Below the pieces are notes generated by a model that saw only the letters and a list, made by a program, of their open reading frames with translations, did not search any database and was not told the origin of the DNA. From contig CBDHHD010000004.1 in assembly GCA_965263285.1 (NCBI GenBank), positions 744,001 through 808,000 of the forward strand: DNA of 64,000 nucleotides. The letters run 5' to 3'. A program made the translations under genes and the position numbers. Shown piece after piece: positions 37,486-45,348 of this stretch. Source of the DNA: JASGCP01 sp965263285 (GTDB taxonomy: Bacteria; Bacteroidota; Bacteroidia; Chitinophagales; Chitinophagaceae). How positions within the stretch are numbered: the first letter of the stretch is position 1; every line of letters begins with the position of its first letter.

Positions 37486-37493
37486 TATTTTTG
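37486..37493 (+). promoter_or_regulatory. -7 motif of the MarC-OsmC pair
   Basis: TATTTTTG, 26 bp before the ATG at 37520. Confidence 0.4.
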
Positions 37494-37519
37494 CTTTTTA
37501 TAATATCAAGTTAAATTCT

Positions 37520-38158
37520 ATGGGCATATCATTTCAAAGCATATTAACTTTAATATTTACTCTATTTGCTATTATTGATATTATTGGTATTATACCTGTA
37601 CTCATATCTATAGAAGAAAAATCTGGACATATTGACCCTTTAAAAGCTACAGCCATATCGGGTGCTTTAATGATTATTTTTTTATACCTAGGAGACATGA
37701 TATTAGGGTTATTAGGCATTGGCGTACATTCTTTTGCAGTGGGAGGTTCTATTATTATATTTTTAATAGGAATTGAAATGGTATTAGGACAAGAAATATT
37801 CAAAAACGAACGAAGTTCTAGTGCTGTATTAGTACCTGTTGCATTCCCATTAATAGCAGGGAGTGGGACACTTACAACCATTATTGCATTACGAGCAAGT
37901 TATAATCAATTAAATATATTAATAGCTATTGTTGTTAATTTAATAATTGTTTTTGTTGTAATAAAATTATTAAAGCAAATAAAGAGAGTTTTAGGAGATG
38001 CTATACTCATTGGTATTAGAAAATTTTTTGGTATTATATTGCTAGCTATTGCTATAAAGATATTTAGTGAAAATCTATCTTCATTTAAAATGGGCAATCA
38101 TAATAACAATGCTAATCAGCCTGATACCACACATGTTTCCTTTTTATATCATTCATAA
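37520..38158 (+). CDS. MarC-family integral membrane protein
   Basis: 212 residues with six hydrophobic segments. TLFAIIDIIGIIPVLISI near the N terminus, VGGSIIIFLIGIEMVLG, PVAFPLIAGSGTLTTII are MarC/UPF0056 hallmarks. The family is of unknown function despite its name (not proven in antibiotic resistance). Ends 15 bp before the OsmC gene, so likely one transcript. Confidence 0.88.
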   Translation: MGISFQSILTLIFTLFAIIDIIGIIPVLISIEEKSGHIDPLKATAISGALMIIFLYLGDMILGLLGIGVHSFAVGGSIIIFLIGIEMVLGQEIFKNERSSSAVLVPVAFPLIAGSGTLTTIIALRASYNQLNILIAIVVNLIIVFVVIKLLKQIKRVLGDAILIGIRKFFGIILLAIAIKIFSENLSSFKMGNHNNNANQPDTTHVSFLYHS

Positions 38159-38173
38159 AAATTTATTTATAAT

Positions 38174-38617
38174 ATGGCTACCATATCCTCTACTTCTTGC
38201 CCCAAACACATACTTCAACTAACACATGAAGATGAGCAAGGAAATAAAATTATTACAGATATTGCTCAAAATCATGGAGGTTCTGACAAAGGCTTTCGGC
38301 CTATGCAATTATTATTGGCTGCACTAAGTGCTTGTAGCGAAGTAGATATTGTTCATATATTACAAAAACAAAAACAATCTCTTACTTCTATTCGTATTGT
38401 AGTAGAAGGAGAAAGAGAAGCGAATAAAAATATTAGTATATGGAAAGATATCCTTATTCGATATGAAGCAACAGGAAGTTCAGTAGATCCTGATAAATTA
38501 ATTCGTGCCATTCAACTGTCATTAAGCACTTATTGCTCTGTTGCCGAAACACTTAGAAAAGCAGGTGCTGTTATTCAGTTTAAAGCATTTCTTAATAACA
38601 AAGAAATAATTGCATAA
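38174..38617 (+). CDS. OsmC/Ohr-family protein
   Basis: 147 residues. GGSDKGFRPMQLLLAALSACSEVDIVHILQKQ contains the first conserved Cys (SACS). The second is in LSTYCSVAETLRKAG. The two Cys and the fold are typical of OsmC-like peroxidases that reduce organic hydroperoxides. Second gene after MarC. A repeat begins 4 bp after its stop codon. Confidence 0.9.
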   Translation: MATISSTSCPKHILQLTHEDEQGNKIITDIAQNHGGSDKGFRPMQLLLAALSACSEVDIVHILQKQKQSLTSIRIVVEGEREANKNISIWKDILIRYEATGSSVDPDKLIRAIQLSLSTYCSVAETLRKAGAVIQFKAFLNNKEIIA

Positions 38618-38699
38618 AAAGGCTAAATCCTTTTTTAAGGTGCTAAGAGGTTTTTAATAAGTGGCAACTACTCATGTATAGGTTCATACTCGTTTTTTA

Positions 38700-39208
38700 G
38701 GTATAACGACTTTTTTAGTGAGCAGGTATAAAATACACCTTTTTTTTGTAATGACTCAGGTATAGATTCATTATTTGTTTTTATATCCTTTTCTTTCTTT
38801 TGTCTTGATACAAAAGAAAGAAACAAAGAAAAAATCAAGCCTGCAGATAAAGAGCTACAAAACTACGGCTCGCTACGCTAGCGAGAATCAATAGGAGGTG
38901 GTTAGGTATGAATCGTTATGATGAGCTTATCCATAGTGATCTTTTATGTACATACTTTATGCTCATCATAACGATTCATGTATAAAAACTTCCGCTTCCA
39001 CATTCTCGCTGGTCGCTTCGCTCACCTCGTTTTGTAACGCTCTTTATCTGAGGGCAGTCCTCATCAGATATTTCCTATTATTTCCATGTTTATATTTATT
39101 TAATAATCCATGCTTCTATCACCTAAAAAAAAGTCGTAGCCAAAAATAAATTGGTTTTTTTAAAAATATATTATCTTTGTTGTTGCTCACTAAAAAAATC
39201 GTTATACC
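38700..39208 (+). repeat. Nested B-type element with 8-bp target duplication
   Basis: Complete B copy (509 bp): GGTATAACGACTTTTTTAG at 38700 to the inverse closing TTATACC at 39208. Flanked by GTTTTTTA at 38692-38699 and 39209-39216. The palindrome spans 38844-39050. Its inner stem is 38910-38926 with 38961-38977 around a 34-nt loop. Confidence 0.96.
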
Positions 39209-39581
39209 GTTTTTTATATCTTTTTCTTTCTTTTGTCTTGATACAAAAGAAAGAAACAAAGAAAAAATCAAGCCTGCAGATAAAGAGCTACAAAACTACG
39301 GCTCGCTACGCTAGCGAGAATGAATAGGAGGCGGTTAGGTATGAATCGTTATGATGAGCTTATCCATAGTGATCTTTTATGTACATACTTTATGCTCATC
39401 ATAACGATTCATGTATAAAAACTTCGCCCCACATTCTCGCTGGTCGCTTCGCTCACCTCGTTTTGTAACGCTCTTTATCTGAGGGCAGTCCTCATCAGAT
39501 ATTTCCTATTATTTCCATGTTTATATTTATTTAATAATCCATGCTTCTATCACCTAAAAAAAAGTCGTAGCCAAAAATAAA

Positions 39582-39611
39582 TTGGTTTTTTTAAAAAATA
39601 TATTATCTTTG
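39582..39611 (+). promoter_or_regulatory. Promoter-like sequence in the B right end, facing the Cys-rich peptide
   Basis: TTG (39582-39584), 19 bp, TATCTTTG (39604-39611). The same sequence is in every B right end. Here it is 57 bp upstream of the peptide ATG with no terminator between. Confidence 0.55.
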
Positions 39612-39668
39612 ATGATCACTCAGTAAAAAAATCGTTATACCTTTTTTTAACTTTTAAAACTTTTTTCT

Positions 39669-39932
39669 ATGGAAAAAAAATATAAACATAAACATTTAGG
39701 TGAAATTCTTACTAGGAGCGATTTGCATAATAATGAATTAAAAAACCATAAAGGAGGGAAGGCCTCTTGTAATTATGTTTTGTGCTTTGCTTGTGCGGCA
39801 GTAGATTGTGAAGTTTTTAATAATGTAGATAATACATATACTAGTGAGGGATATGATATAGAGGCTTGTTTTTCAAATTGTGCAAGTAATTATGGTTGTG
39901 GTTATGCTAATGCAGGTGGATGTCATGGTTAA
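39669..39932 (+). CDS. Double-glycine-leader, Cys-rich peptide (putative bacteriocin/RiPP precursor)
   Basis: 87 residues. A charged leader (residues 1-30) has the pattern LTRSDLHNNELKNHKGG, ending in Gly29-Gly30, as in double-glycine leaders cleaved by peptidase-containing ABC exporters. The core (31-87) has eight Cys (34, 39, 42, 47, 67, 71, 77, 85) and a Gly/Ala/Asn-rich tail ending GGCHG. No modifying enzyme or exporter is in the window. Alternative: an unrelated small Cys-rich protein. The gene is an orphan between a repeat and a weak terminator, downstream of a repeat-borne promoter motif. Confidence 0.7.
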   Translation: MEKKYKHKHLGEILTRSDLHNNELKNHKGGKASCNYVLCFACAAVDCEVFNNVDNTYTSEGYDIEACFSNCASNYGCGYANAGGCHG

Positions 39933-39937
39933 AAAAA

Positions 39938-39966
39938 AGTGTAATGCTTGGGTAAGGCGTTATACT
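39938..39966 (+). terminator. Hairpin after the Cys-rich peptide gene
   Basis: AGTGTAATGC and GCGTTATACT pair over 10 bp (two G-U), preceded by eight A and followed by only a short T run. A terminator is plausible but weak. Confidence 0.45.
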
Positions 39967-40340
39967 TTGGTATAATTAAATTTATTGGTAACTATTTAGG
40001 TGGTATGTTAATACTTTTGGAAGTAGATGTTTTTTACAAGAATAGTAATTAAAAGAATGTAGAATATTAACTTTTTGATTCTGTATCATAATATAAAATT
40101 AATTATATTTTTTTCTAAAAAAGATACGAATGTAAAACCACCTAAATATTTTTTTATTGTAATATAAAGGCATATCTTCTTTTTTATGTTATATTTAAGT
40201 AGCAAGTAAATTGACTATTTATATAAATTTATTGTTTTAAACTATAAATAAAAGAATGGTAGTAAATGTATTTAGGAGTAAGATAATGTGCTTTATAATT
40301 TTAGTAATATGATTTTTATTATTAATTAATTCATAAACAT
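39967..40340. other. Gene-free stretch
   Basis: About 370 bp of AT-rich sequence. No repeat-family sequence, RNA gene or -7 box with good spacing was recognised. Confidence 0.4.
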
Positions 40341-42002
40341 ATGAATAAAAAAGAAATAGAAGATTATTTTAGTATAGCACTTTCAAAATTAAATGCAAAC
40401 GATTATAAAGGAACGTTAGAAGTATATAATACAGTAATAGATTTAAGTCCTTGTTGTATAGAAGCTTATAATAACAGAGCCCATATAAAAAACGATTTAA
40501 ATGACTATATAGGAGCAGTAGAAGATTATTCTAAAGCAATAGCATTAGATCCTCATTTTGTAGAAGTTTATTATAATCGAGGACATTCATGGTATCTTTT
40601 AAAGCAATATGATAAAGCTATAAAAGATTTTGATAAATCAATAGATTTGCAGGCTAATTTTACTGAAGCCTATTATCATAGAGCGCATGTGTCAACACAT
40701 TTAAATAACTATAGAAGTGCTATTAATGATTACACTAAAACAATAGAGTTAAATCCTGATAATATAGATGCCTACTATAATAGAGGTCATGCTTATATTC
40801 ACTTAAACGAGTATGCAGATGCCATTAATGACTATACAAAAGTTATACAATTAAACCCTATGCATGCAATGGCTTATTATCATAGAGGCTATGTAAAGGA
40901 GTTCTTAAAACAATATGAAGAGGCAAAGAAAGACTTTGATAAAGTAATAGAATTGAATACTCATTTTGCTGAAGTTTATTATCGTAGAGGGAATGTAAAA
41001 GCACATGTGTATTATTATAATGAAATAGAAAAAGACTTCGAAGTAATAGATGATTATACAAAAGCTATTACATTAAATCCTAATTATGTAGATGCTTATG
41101 TAAGTAGAGGACATGCAAGAAGACATTTTAACGATTATCAAGGGGCAATAGAAGATTATAATAGAGCGATATCGCTAAATCCTCATATTGAAGATAAACA
41201 ACATATTGAAGATCTAATAAAAGAATTTACCACAAAGATAGCTTTATATCCTTTATTAATAGAAGAGTGTAAGTACTATAAAAAGGCAAGTACATGCTAT
41301 ATGTTAAATGATTATAAAGGAGCAATAGAAAATTATACTAAATCAATAGAATTAAATCCCCATGGTTCGCATTGTGCGCTTGCTTATAAAAGAAAAGCAG
41401 GGGTAAGAGTTAAACTAAATGATTATAACCAAGCAATAGAAGATTATAACCAAGCAATAGAATTAGATCCTAACTATACAGAAGCATATTTTAGAAGAGC
41501 AGAAGTAAAATTCTTTTTAAAAGATTATATAGGTGCGATAGAAGATTATGGTAAGGTGATAGAGTTAGATCCTAATCGCCCACAAGTGTATTTAAACATG
41601 GGTCGTTTAAAAAGTTATATAAAAGATTATAAAGGAGCTATAGAATATTATACTAAAGAGATAGAATTAAATTCTTCTAATCATACTGTTTGTTGTTTGA
41701 GAGGCGATCAAAAATATCGATTAGAAGATTACAAAGGAGCAGAGGAAGATTATACAAAAGCAATAGCAATAGATTCTAATGGCAATTATTATGCTCATAG
41801 AGCTTTATCAAGAAGGAGACAAAAAAAATATCAAGGTGCAATAGACGACTATTCTAAAATTTTAGAATTAACACCACATTTTTTTTATGCTTATTATGAT
41901 AGGGCAGAAGTAAAAAAAGAAATGGGTGATATGGAGGGATATAAAAGCGATAGACAAAAAGGAGATGATATAAAAAAAGAAAAAAACTTACAAAAGAAAT
42001 AG
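40341..42002 (+). CDS. Long TPR-repeat protein
   Basis: 553 residues built almost wholly of about 14 tetratricopeptide repeats of about 34 residues, e.g. IDAYYNRGHAYIHLNEYADAINDYTKVIQLNP. The repeats are very alike (YKGAIEDYTKAIELNP pattern), suggesting recent tandem expansion. No signal peptide or transmembrane segment, so likely cytoplasmic. TPR arrays bind partner proteins; partner unknown. A spacer near 300-315 (IEECKYYKKASTCYMLNDYK) breaks the regularity. Ends with a Lys-rich tail. Confidence 0.88.
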   Translation: MNKKEIEDYFSIALSKLNANDYKGTLEVYNTVIDLSPCCIEAYNNRAHIKNDLNDYIGAVEDYSKAIALDPHFVEVYYNRGHSWYLLKQYDKAIKDFDKSIDLQANFTEAYYHRAHVSTHLNNYRSAINDYTKTIELNPDNIDAYYNRGHAYIHLNEYADAINDYTKVIQLNPMHAMAYYHRGYVKEFLKQYEEAKKDFDKVIELNTHFAEVYYRRGNVKAHVYYYNEIEKDFEVIDDYTKAITLNPNYVDAYVSRGHARRHFNDYQGAIEDYNRAISLNPHIEDKQHIEDLIKEFTTKIALYPLLIEECKYYKKASTCYMLNDYKGAIENYTKSIELNPHGSHCALAYKRKAGVRVKLNDYNQAIEDYNQAIELDPNYTEAYFRRAEVKFFLKDYIGAIEDYGKVIELDPNRPQVYLNMGRLKSYIKDYKGAIEYYTKEIELNSSNHTVCCLRGDQKYRLEDYKGAEEDYTKAIAIDSNGNYYAHRALSRRRQKKYQGAIDDYSKILELTPHFFYAYYDRAEVKKEMGDMEGYKSDRQKGDDIKKEKNLQKK

Positions 42003-42107
42003 ATACTAGCATACACTTGAGTAATTGCCAAACTTTCATTTGTTAAAAACTTCTTAGTGCATGAAAAGGGTTTTTGTTTAATATCTATTTTAGTTCTCTT
42101 AGACACT

Positions 42108-42115
42108 TATCTTTG
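42108..42115 (+). promoter_or_regulatory. -7 motif of the LuxE-like gene
   Basis: TATCTTTG, 53 bp before the ATG at 42169. A worn D right end lies just upstream (AAACTTCTTAGTGCATG, about 42048). Confidence 0.4.
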
Positions 42116-42168
42116 TAGTTTTATAAAAAAAGATTCTCTACTTTTTTTTAACAACTATTGTTATCATT

Positions 42169-43158
42169 ATGCGTCTTAATGATTTTATAGAAAATATTTT
42201 TCATATCCATCAGCAAGAAGAATTTGAAAAATTAGCTATGTGGGTATTTCATTGGCAATATAAGCATAATAGAATATACCAAGAATGGTGCCATACACTA
42301 TCTGTTAAAGAAGAACAGGTAAAAAAAATTACGCAGGTTCCGTTTCTTCCTATCTCTCTATTTAAAACAAAAATTATACAATGTGGAGAAACAATACCAG
42401 ATAAGATATTTTTAAGTAGTGGAACAACACAAATAACAAGAAGCAAGCATTATATTAAAGACATTCAACTATATGAAAGAAGTTTTTTTTCTGCCTTTAC
42501 GCTTCATTATGGCAATCCTGCCGACTATGCTTTTATAGGATTGCTTCCTACTTATTTAGAAAATAATCAATCTTCTCTTATATACATGGTAAATGAATTT
42601 ATGCAAAAAAGCAATTGTGCTTTAAATGGTTATTTCTTAAATAACCATAAGGAACTTTATCAAACACTTATACAGCTACATCAGGAACGAAAGAAAACAA
42701 TTCTTTTTGCTACTTCTTTTGCTTTATTTGATTTTGCCTTGTCTTATAAAGGTAATTTTCCATATTTGATATGTATTGACACAGGAGGTATGAAGTCTAC
42801 ACGAAAGGAGATGGTACGAGAGGAATGGTTGGCTGTTGTAAAAAAATCTTTCCCTAATAGTGCTTTACATAGTGAATATAGTATGACTGAGCTACTGTCT
42901 CAAGCATATTCTAAAGAAGACGGTTGGTATCATAACCCTGCTTGGATGCAGACATACATAAGGGACCCCTTTGATCCATTTCAGGTGCAAGTACATGGGA
43001 AGGGATTGCTTAATATTATTGATTTGGCAAATATATGGAGTGTTAGTTTTATTGCTACCGACGATATTGCAGAACAATTACCCCATCGCTCTTTTCGTAT
43101 TTTAGGGCGACATGCTCAAAGTGATATACGGGGGTGTAGTTTGCTTACCCATGAATAA
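42169..43158 (+). CDS. LuxE-domain acyl-protein synthetase-like protein
   Basis: 329 residues, usual for the Bacteroidota members of the family. VPFLPISLFKTKII then the phosphate-binding FLSSGTTQITRSKHYI (about 85-100), LLPTYLENNQSSLIYMVNEFM and LHSEYSMTELLSQAYS (about 226-241) are adenylate-forming (LuxE/ANL) features. It probably activates a fatty acyl or other acid with ATP; substrate unknown. Convergent with engB, 2 bp apart. Confidence 0.87.
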   Translation: MRLNDFIENIFHIHQQEEFEKLAMWVFHWQYKHNRIYQEWCHTLSVKEEQVKKITQVPFLPISLFKTKIIQCGETIPDKIFLSSGTTQITRSKHYIKDIQLYERSFFSAFTLHYGNPADYAFIGLLPTYLENNQSSLIYMVNEFMQKSNCALNGYFLNNHKELYQTLIQLHQERKKTILFATSFALFDFALSYKGNFPYLICIDTGGMKSTRKEMVREEWLAVVKKSFPNSALHSEYSMTELLSQAYSKEDGWYHNPAWMQTYIRDPFDPFQVQVHGKGLLNIIDLANIWSVSFIATDDIAEQLPHRSFRILGRHAQSDIRGCSLLTHE

Positions 43159-43160
43159 TT

Positions 43161-43775
43161 TTATCGATGAGTATCTATTTTAATTTCGCTATTCCAATTG
43201 TCAATCCATTTTAAAATAGGAGTCAATGTGTCTTTTTCGTAGATAGATACCGATATCATGATGGGTAAGGTAGCCCATATTTGCTTTAATTGATAAGAAA
43301 ACATTTGTATGTGTTGCTTACGAACATGTTCTTTTACTGCATCTGTCTTAGTAAATACAATGCGAAAAGGAATACGCCATTCTCCCAATTGGTTTATAAA
43401 TTCAATGTCAATTTCTTGAGGAACAATTCGGCTATCAATTAACACAAATACATTAACCAAAGAGGTGCGCTTTTGAAAATATATTTGAATCATTTTTCTC
43501 CAATCCTCTCTTTCTTTTTGTGATACCCTTGCATAGCCATAACCAGGCAAATCTACCCAATAACATAATTTGTTAATTAAAAAAAAATTCATCAATCTTG
43601 TTTTGCCAGGATGAGAAGAAATATGGGCTAATTTTTTCTTTCCCGCCAATGCATTGATAAGAGAAGATTTGCCTACATTACTTCTGCCAATAAAAGCATA
43701 TTCAGGCAAAGTGGGTAATGGGCATCCTTCTAAATGAGGAGACGAAATAATATAATCAGCAGATATAATTTTCAT
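43161..43775 (-). CDS. engB: Ribosome biogenesis GTP-binding protein EngB/YsxC
   Basis: 204 residues. G1 AFIGRSNVGKSSLIN (about 28-41), G3 WVDLPGYGYA, G4 VFTKTDAVK and the TPGKT-like SHPGKTRLMNFF (switch I). The protein helps assembly of the large ribosomal subunit. Starts 26 bp after pheS in the same direction, so possibly co-transcribed with it. Confidence 0.95.
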   Translation of the reverse strand: MKIISADYIISSPHLEGCPLPTLPEYAFIGRSNVGKSSLINALAGKKKLAHISSHPGKTRLMNFFLINKLCYWVDLPGYGYARVSQKEREDWRKMIQIYFQKRTSLVNVFVLIDSRIVPQEIDIEFINQLGEWRIPFRIVFTKTDAVKEHVRKQHIQMFSYQLKQIWATLPIMISVSIYEKDTLTPILKWIDNWNSEIKIDTHR

Positions 43776-43801
43776 TGTTTGTTATTATAAGTATAATCTA
43801 C

Positions 43802-44836
43802 TTATCCCTTTATAAATTGTTTCAGAAATCGAAGATCGTTTTGTGCATATAATCGTAGGTCATTAATGCGATATAGGATTTGACAAATTCGTTCTACCCC
43901 TAATCCAAAGGCAAATCCTGTATATATGTCAGGATTAATATGGCAGTTTTTTAATACTTGAGGATGCACCATTCCACTTCCTAATATTTCTACCCAACCT
44001 GAATGTTTACAAAGAGAACAACCCGCGCCTTCACATAGTAAACATTGTATATCCATTTCTGCACTTGGCTCTGTAAAAGGGAAATAAGAAGGTCTAAATT
44101 GTATTTTTACTTGTGAGCCAAAAATTTCTTGAACAAAAAAATATAATGTTTGCTTTAAATCAGCAAAGCTTACTTCTTTGTCAATATATAATCCTTCTAC
44201 TTGGTGAAAAAAACAATGAGCCCTAGCGCTAATTGTTTCATTGCGGTATACACGACCGGGGCAAATAACACGAATAGGTGGTTTTTGTGTTTCCATCACC
44301 CTTGCTTGTACGCTACTAGTATGTGTACGCAATAGCCAGTCTGGATTTTTTTGAAGATAAAAAGTGTCTTGCATGTCTCGTGCTGGATGATTTTCATTTA
44401 AATTCATAGCGCCAAAGTTATGCCAATCGTCTTCAATTTCAGGACCTTCAGCGATAGCAAATCCAAGCTGTTGAAATGTCCTAATAATTTTATTTTTTAC
44501 AATACTTAACGGATGCCGTGCCCCTATCATCATAGGAAAAGCGGGTAATGTCCAATCTTCTTCTGTTTTTGTTGTAATACTAGTATGAGGCAAATACTGT
44601 TCATGCCATTGTGATATTTTTTGTTCTATATCGGTTTTAAAATCATTGAGTAATTGACCTAATATTTTTTTGTCTTCTGTAGGGACTTGCTTTAACAACC
44701 CCATCCATTGTTTTAAAATTCCCTTACTACCTAAAAACCGAATACGCCATTCTTCTACATCGACGATAGAAGTAGGGGGAGATTCTACTATTTCTTTTTT
44801 ATATAATAAAATTTGTTGTTCTATTTGTTCTTTCAT
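43802..44836 (-). CDS. pheS: Phenylalanyl-tRNA synthetase alpha subunit
   Basis: 344 residues. N-terminal coiled coil (1-90), then class II catalytic core: HPLSIVKNKIIRTFQQLGFAIAEGPEIEDDWHNF, RTHTSSVQARVM, RVYRNETISARAHCFFHQVEGLYID, FRPSYFPFTEPSAEMDIQC and GFAFGLGVERICQI. The CLLCEGAGCSLCKHSGW insertion has the four-Cys look of a zinc site. No pheT is adjacent, as is common in Bacteroidota. Confidence 0.96.
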   Translation of the reverse strand: MKEQIEQQILLYKKEIVESPPTSIVDVEEWRIRFLGSKGILKQWMGLLKQVPTEDKKILGQLLNDFKTDIEQKISQWHEQYLPHTSITTKTEEDWTLPAFPMMIGARHPLSIVKNKIIRTFQQLGFAIAEGPEIEDDWHNFGAMNLNENHPARDMQDTFYLQKNPDWLLRTHTSSVQARVMETQKPPIRVICPGRVYRNETISARAHCFFHQVEGLYIDKEVSFADLKQTLYFFVQEIFGSQVKIQFRPSYFPFTEPSAEMDIQCLLCEGAGCSLCKHSGWVEILGSGMVHPQVLKNCHINPDIYTGFAFGLGVERICQILYRINDLRLYAQNDLRFLKQFIKG

Positions 44837-44869
44837 AGGTACAAAAATAATGCTTTCTATCTAATCTTA

Positions 44870-45060
44870 TTTTGTAACTATTTAAATGAGTTAATAACTT
44901 TGTAGATCGTATTAGATAAAGGATGTTTAAAAAGTAGGTAATTATGGAGCGATTAGCAAGAATATGTGGGATGTGAAGTTTTTGTTGTAGATGTTTCTTA
45001 TTATTTTTGATAGCGTATAGATCTGTAGTTGTACAGTTCTTTATACATAGGCTTGTTTTT
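44870..45060 (-). repeat. Heavily decayed repeat remnant
   Basis: TTTGTAACTATTTAAATGAG, GGTAATTATGGAGCGATTAG, TAGCGTATAGATCTGTAGTTG and CAGTTCTTTATACATAGGC match the core in minus orientation at low identity. It runs into the B left end at 45062. Confidence 0.5.
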
Positions 45061-45061
45061 T

Positions 45062-45272
45062 GGTATAACGACTTTTTTAGTGAGCAGGTATTAAAATACA
45101 CCTTTTTTTTGTAATGACTCAGGTATAGATTCATTATTTGTTTTTATATCTTTTTCTTTCTTTTGTATCAAGACAAAAGAAAGAAAAAGATATAAAAAAC
45201 GAGTATGAACCTATACATGAGTAGTTGTCCATTTATTAAAAACCTCTTAGCACCTTAAAAAATAATTTAGCC
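45062..45272 (+). repeat. Short chimeric repeat with B left and D right ends
   Basis: B left end GGTATAACGACTTTTTTAG, left part of the core with hairpin, then an inverted outer part ending in a D end (TTATTAAAAACCTCTTAGC then CACC, closing AATAATTTAGCC at 45272). The whole palindrome is missing. The result is a 211-bp element that is symmetric about the hairpin. Confidence 0.82.
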
Positions 45273-45348
45273 CCTAAGAGAAACAATATGACAAATTAAA
45301 ATTCTTTTATTATATTTTTTTTCTAATATGCATTCATAAATTTACACT

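Larger units (their letters stand above)
38621..39641 (+). repeat. Repeat with D left end and B right end, carrying a nested B element
   Basis: Host copy: 38621-38699 (D left end GGCTAAATCCTTTTTTAAGG) continues at 39209 after the nested element, with hairpin, palindrome and a B right end closing TTATACC at 39641. The right part includes TTG, 19 bp, TATCTTTG pointing at the Cys-rich peptide gene. Joining 38699 to 39217 (one copy of the target) recreates CTCGTTTTTTATATC, as found in copy 10 near 33590. Confidence 0.92.
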
